From the NCBI GenBank assembly GCA_044344715.1, contig JBIJCI010000030.1, positions 1 to 17,501 of the forward strand: a DNA stretch of 17,501 bases, written 5' to 3'. This document shows positions 15,205 to 17,501 of this stretch, piece by piece. A program made the position numbers and the translations under genes. The notes under the pieces were generated by a model. It saw only the letters and a program-made list of their open reading frames with translations, was not told where the DNA came from and searched no databases. The DNA is from F1-60-MAGs027 sp044344715 (GTDB lineage Bacteria > Actinomycetota > Acidimicrobiia > Acidimicrobiales > Ilumatobacteraceae). Numbering within the stretch: the first letter of the stretch is position 1; the number at the start of each line of letters is the position of its first letter.

Positions 15205-15293
15205 GGAAGTTGCTCTCATGGGTACGACGACTCGCGCGTCGGCAACCGCGGAAGAAGCGGGGGCCGGACAACCAGAATTATCCGCTCTGGTAG
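15201..15293 (+). CDS. 30-aa basic micropeptide
   Basis: A 30-codon gene, MRKLLSWVRRLARRQPRKKR followed by GPDNQNYPLW. Ten of the first 20 residues are Arg or Lys, and the N-terminal part could form an amphipathic helix; the last ten residues are neutral and end in Tyr-Pro-Leu-Trp. The start overlaps the SGNH hydrolase stop as ATGA (15201-15204) and is preceded by a near-perfect Shine-Dalgarno. I do not recognise the family. The aromatic end is faintly reminiscent of tiny DUF5989 proteins encoded beside carbamoyltransferases, but it lacks their membrane segment; this comparison is from memory. A role as a RiPP-like precursor, a membrane-associated helper or a carrier peptide cannot be decided. 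Confidence 0.6.
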   Translation: MRKLLSWVRRLARRQPRKKRGPDNQNYPLW

Positions 15294-15325
15294 TCGGCGG
15301 GCGTCCGAAGTGCGACGTACCGTTC

Positions 15326-15346
15326 CTTGAGGCGACGTCGGGAATC
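15326..15346. repeat. Distal att-like copy of the tRNA-Cys 3' end
   Basis: Identical over 21 bases to 16593-16613, starting CTTGAGGCGACG. It starts 32 bases after the micropeptide stop codon. No tRNA body adjoins it. The last six bases GGAATC are followed after one base by their inverse GATTCC (15348-15353), giving a small palindrome at the repeat edge. Confidence 0.7.
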
Positions 15347-15567
15347 CGATTCCAGCCTGACCATGCCCTCCGTGAACGTTCGTCTCGAACTGGTGTGTTT
15401 CCGCCTGAGTCCCGTGGCCCTTCGTCGCCGTGTGTCCAGCTCGTCACTCCACCGAGTGATTCGACCCGCTCCCGATCATTACCAACACTCCAGGCAAACG
15501 GTGGGGGCTCGCCGGGCGGGAGCGCCAAACACAAACCTCGTCATTCGGCTGCTGCATCAACCGGATT

Positions 15568-16563
15568 TCACTTGAAAAAATCGAGAGCCGCAATCAGTAT
15601 CTGAAGCATCGCGACGGCGAGAACTATCCAGTTGAGGCGGGACGTCAGGAGGTTTCGTCGCTCATCGCGACGAGCGCCAAGTATCGCCGACACCTTCTCG
15701 GTAAGTTCCGAAACGCTCTCCGTCAATTGATCCATGTTCCAGAGACTCCACAATCCCCGCTGCACACCGCGCCTATTGACTGGAGTTGCCAGAAATTGAT
15801 GCGTAGAAAGCGCCCGAAGAATCCGCGCGCCATTGTGCACGGAAAGCGTCTCGCTCGGCGCTCGCCCGCCTCTTCTGTCGTTCACCGCGAGTCTGAGCAG
15901 CTCCCTTATCATCAGACGCTCATACCGATAGAAACCCGCCGCATAGACGGCCGCCCTCGCGAACAGCTCCAGGCACTGATCAAAGTGGTCGGGTTCGCGG
16001 GTGCTAAGGGCGGAAAACTTGTTTCCGACCACTGACTGAAACACCTCGCCGTCCTCAGTAAGCGGAGCTGTCTCAGTGATACCAGCAACTATCTCTCTCG
16101 AAGTCCGAGCCTCGAGAGGATCGTTGATCGTGCCGATTACGTAGCTATTCCAAACTCCCGCGGGAGAGTTTGATTTCGATACACCAAGTTCCACCCCAGC
16201 AAGTCTCCCCAGATCATCAGTGAGTGAATCCAGAAACCGTCCCGTCGATGCGACTACATCTCGCGAAAGTTGCACCTCGGATTCGATTCTCAGGCGAACT
16301 GCACAGATGCCAAACGCATACAACGACCAATCTGCATGATCATCGACCCTGACGGGCTCTGGAAAGCCGGCTCTGATGCTTCCCACAAGATCGGGCGGTA
16401 GCGCAAACTTCCCGGATGCACTTACATCCTTCACCACAAGGGATCCCCACGTGAGTGCATCAGCGAAGTACCGACTGTCGACATCCACATCTTGCCAACT
16501 CATGTCAGCGAAGTCATCATGTCTCGGAAGCTGAAACATCCAGAGACCGGCGACAATCACCAC
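15568..16563 (-). CDS. Tail-anchored protein of unknown function (element cargo)
   Basis: The only gene recognised in the mini-island, up to 331 aa. Most of it is soluble and mixed alpha/beta in character. The end has a heptad-like stretch (about 274-309, DQLTESVSELTEKVSAIL...) and one C-terminal membrane span (LNWIVLAVAMLQILIAALDFF, about 310-330). This coiled-coil plus tail-anchor ending resembles DUF155/RMD1-type proteins, and YAFGICAVRLRIE near residue 84 may match their core, but I am not confident. Start codons GTG 16563, GTG 16560 and ATG 16539 are possible; TAAGTT ends six bases before 16560 and would suit a leaderless start there. It lies just downstream of tRNA-Cys on the same strand, so tRNA read-through could also express it. 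Lower G+C than its neighbours. Confidence 0.72.
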   Translation of the reverse strand: MVIVAGLWMFQLPRHDDFADMSWQDVDVDSRYFADALTWGSLVVKDVSASGKFALPPDLVGSIRAGFPEPVRVDDHADWSLYAFGICAVRLRIESEVQLSRDVVASTGRFLDSLTDDLGRLAGVELGVSKSNSPAGVWNSYVIGTINDPLEARTSREIVAGITETAPLTEDGEVFQSVVGNKFSALSTREPDHFDQCLELFARAAVYAAGFYRYERLMIRELLRLAVNDRRGGRAPSETLSVHNGARILRALSTHQFLATPVNRRGVQRGLWSLWNMDQLTESVSELTEKVSAILGARRDERRNLLTSRLNWIVLAVAMLQILIAALDFFK

Positions 16564-16566
16564 GCA

Positions 16567-16572
16567 AACTTA
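16567..16572 (-). promoter_or_regulatory. -10-like element of the island gene
   Basis: TAAGTT on the minus strand, six bases before a GTG codon at 16560, the same layout as the probable leaderless promoters elsewhere in the window. No -35 sequence stands out. Confidence 0.3.
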
Positions 16573-16592
16573 CTAGCCATGGAAAATCGCAG

Positions 16593-16613
16593 CTTGAGGC
16601 GACGTCGGGAATC
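16593..16613. repeat. tRNA-proximal att-like repeat
   Basis: The copy of the 21-bp repeat that forms the 3' end of the tRNA-Cys gene, extending four bases beyond the discriminator. Sequence identity to the distal copy ends exactly at 16592/16593 and 16613/16614. Confidence 0.7.
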
Positions 16614-16667
16614 GAACCCGATTAAAGGGCTTTGCAGGCCCGTGCCTAGCCAGTCGGCCACGTCGCC
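16597..16667 (-). tRNA. tRNA-Cys (GCA)
   Basis: A 71-nt cloverleaf on the minus strand: a perfect 7-bp acceptor stem GGCGACG/CGTCGCC, D arm GCC...GGC, anticodon loop CTGCAAA with anticodon GCA, a 4-nt variable loop, and T arm TCGGG-TTCGATT-CCCGA. The discriminator is U73 as expected for tRNA-Cys, and CCA is not encoded. Oddities are a C27-U43 mismatch at the top of the anticodon stem, and C15 with A48 in place of a usual Levitt pair. The 3' end is the integration site of the mini-island. The upstream membrane protein ends 27 bp before the tRNA on the same strand. Confidence 0.92.
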
Positions 16668-16694
16668 GCGTACGCTCACGCGGACGCCTGCACA

Positions 16695-17501
16695 CTACCG
16701 ACGAGGGAGACGCGAACCCCAGACGATGAGTGCAATGCCGATTATGGCTGCAACGATCAGCGGAACCAACGCACCACTGGTGAGGGAAATGGACAACACC
16801 ACCGCCCACACCCCCGTTGAGATCGCGGTTGCCGCCGACATGAGTGCTTCACGACGCCGGTAGGCGACGAGGAACAACCCTGCCGAGATCCCCCCGCCGA
16901 GCACGGCGACGAAGACGCCACCGTACGTTCCGAGTTGGATGCAACCAACTCCAACGACGGCGAGAGCCGCCACGAGAGGCGGCAAACTCGGACGAATCCG
17001 TCCGAGAACCGAAGCCAGCGCAGCCGCGAGACCGACAGCGCAAAGTGCGGCGCCCGTCGTCTGGTCGTTGAGCCCCGCCCAGTCCCCAAAGAAGAGCACT
17101 GTCACGGCGGCTTCTGAAATTGCTATGGACGCGACGAGACCAACCCCCGTTCGGGCGAACCATGCGAGGCTCCAGGCCGTCGCCAACAACGCACCAATCG
17201 CACCCTGAGCGGAGTTGGGGTCACCCGGCAACAGGATGCCGACGGAGATTCCGAGCGATACCCCGGCCGCTGCTCCCGCAATGCCGGACAGAACGTGCGG
17301 ACCACCGGACCGACGGATCAGTCGCGCAACGACGTCGATCAGCGCACCTGTCACGAGGAAGACGAGCCCGAGCAACAACTGCGAAGGATCGTCACCGAGG
17401 AGTCGAACGACGGCGGCGAAGGTTGCAGCCGCCAGCACCATTGCTCCGAGCACGTAGAGCGCGAGCCGAATCGGGAAACCCGACGGTGAGGTTTCCCGCT
17501 C
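16695..17501 (-). CDS. Multi-pass membrane protein of unknown function, probably partial
   Basis: A strongly hydrophobic protein with roughly eight or nine predicted membrane spans separated by short loops rich in Gly, Ala and Arg, ending GIALIVWGSRLPRR. The frame remains open to the window edge. The residues before the first in-window GTG (17453) read ERETSPSGFPIRLALYV, a polar start running into a full-length first span, so the true start is probably outside. If it starts at GTG 17453 it has 252 aa. No family is recognised; the pattern does not show transporter or enzyme motifs I can name. It reads towards the tRNA-Cys and may be co-transcribed with it. Confidence 0.65.
   Translation of the reverse strand, partial: ERETSPSGFPIRLALYVLGAMVLAAATFAAVVRLLGDDPSQLLLGLVFLVTGALIDVVARLIRRSGGPHVLSGIAGAAAGVSLGISVGILLPGDPNSAQGAIGALLATAWSLAWFARTGVGLVASIAISEAAVTVLFFGDWAGLNDQTTGAALCAVGLAAALASVLGRIRPSLPPLVAALAVVGVGCIQLGTYGGVFVAVLGGGISAGLFLVAYRRREALMSAATAISTGVWAVVLSISLTSGALVPLIVAAIIGIALIVWGSRLPRR
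17472..17498. repeat. 9-bp inverted repeat at the window end
   Basis: CGGGAAACC (17472-17480) and GGTTTCCCG (17490-17498) are exact inverse complements around a 9-base loop. It falls within the open frame of the membrane protein near its N-terminus. If the gene really starts at GTG 17453, this would be an intergenic hairpin, perhaps a U-less terminator of an upstream gene. Confidence 0.35.

Larger units (their letters stand above)
15326..16613. mobile_element. Integrase-less mini-island at the tRNA-Cys 3' end (about 1.27 kb)
   Basis: A perfect 21-bp direct repeat (15326-15346 and 16593-16613, period 1267 bp) bounds a lower-GC segment. Two 60-base lines counted by hand inside give 52-53% G+C, against about 70% for one in the carbamoyltransferase gene. 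The right copy is the 3' end of tRNA-Cys (T-loop half, T-stem, acceptor strand, plus four bases beyond), and the left copy is detached from any tRNA. This is the usual outcome of tyrosine-recombinase integration into a tRNA 3' end. The inside holds a single recognisable gene (15568-16563) and no integrase. The 221 bases at 15347-15567 contain nothing I recognise. It may be a decayed island or an element moved in trans. Confidence 0.65.

Noticed and set aside
15501..15533. GC-rich hairpin near the left end of the island as a terminator
   Set aside because: The best pairing is only about four base pairs with a long loop and there is no T-run after it on either strand.
15157..15534. Minus-strand frame across the micropeptide and the island edge as a possible integrase remnant
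   Set aside because: No tyrosine-recombinase motif (R-H-R-Y pattern) is visible; the translation looks like non-coding sequence.
1..17501. CRISPR array or insertion sequence
   Set aside because: No regularly spaced repeats and no transposase-like protein were seen; the only sizeable direct repeat is the 21-bp tRNA-Cys pair.

Overview
The window looks like chromosomal DNA of a high-GC actinomycete. The order argC-argB-argD-argF-argR-argH with tyrS downstream, frequent GTG starts, terse intergenic gaps and an rRNA-type leader after tyrS all point to Actinomycetota; Acidimicrobiia is my best guess, but that is inference. Most of the DNA is coding, with short gaps.

Layout. Minus strand, 1-9895: a candidate rRNA-operon promoter and leader (1-417, the rRNA itself would lie outside the window), tyrS, a hotdog thioesterase, an exported M14 metallopeptidase, then the arginine operon (transcribed argC, argB, argD, argF, argR, argH). 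Its promoter carries two tandem ARG boxes, so the ArgR encoded in the operon probably represses it. argJ/argA and argG are not in the window. Directly upstream is an SbtA-type bicarbonate permease.

Plus strand, 9994-15293: a YqgE/AlgH protein; a translationally coupled pair, a HalD/BesD-like 2-oxoglutarate/Fe(II) oxygenase and a formaldehyde-activating-enzyme (Fae) homologue; then a tightly overlapping set of a 56-aa membrane peptide, a NodU/CmcH-type carbamoyltransferase, an SGNH/GDSL hydrolase and a 30-aa basic peptide with the strongest Shine-Dalgarno site I noticed. The set looks like a small-molecule or cell-surface modification module. The two very small genes are easy to miss.

15326-16613: a lower-GC segment of about 1.27 kb bounded by a perfect 21-bp direct repeat. 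One repeat copy is the 3' end of tRNA-Cys(GCA), the other a displaced copy. It has the architecture of an element integrated at a tRNA 3' end, yet contains one recognisable gene (a tail-anchored protein of unknown function) and no integrase. Beyond it are the tRNA-Cys and a multi-pass membrane protein that is probably cut by the window edge.

Several transcription units appear leaderless: a TANNNT -10 hexamer lies 6-7 nt before the start codon (tyrS, thioesterase, argC, the oxygenase, possibly the element gene). The best candidates for something undescribed are the oxygenase/Fae/carbamoyltransferase/SGNH/micropeptide cluster and the integrase-less tRNA-Cys mini-element.
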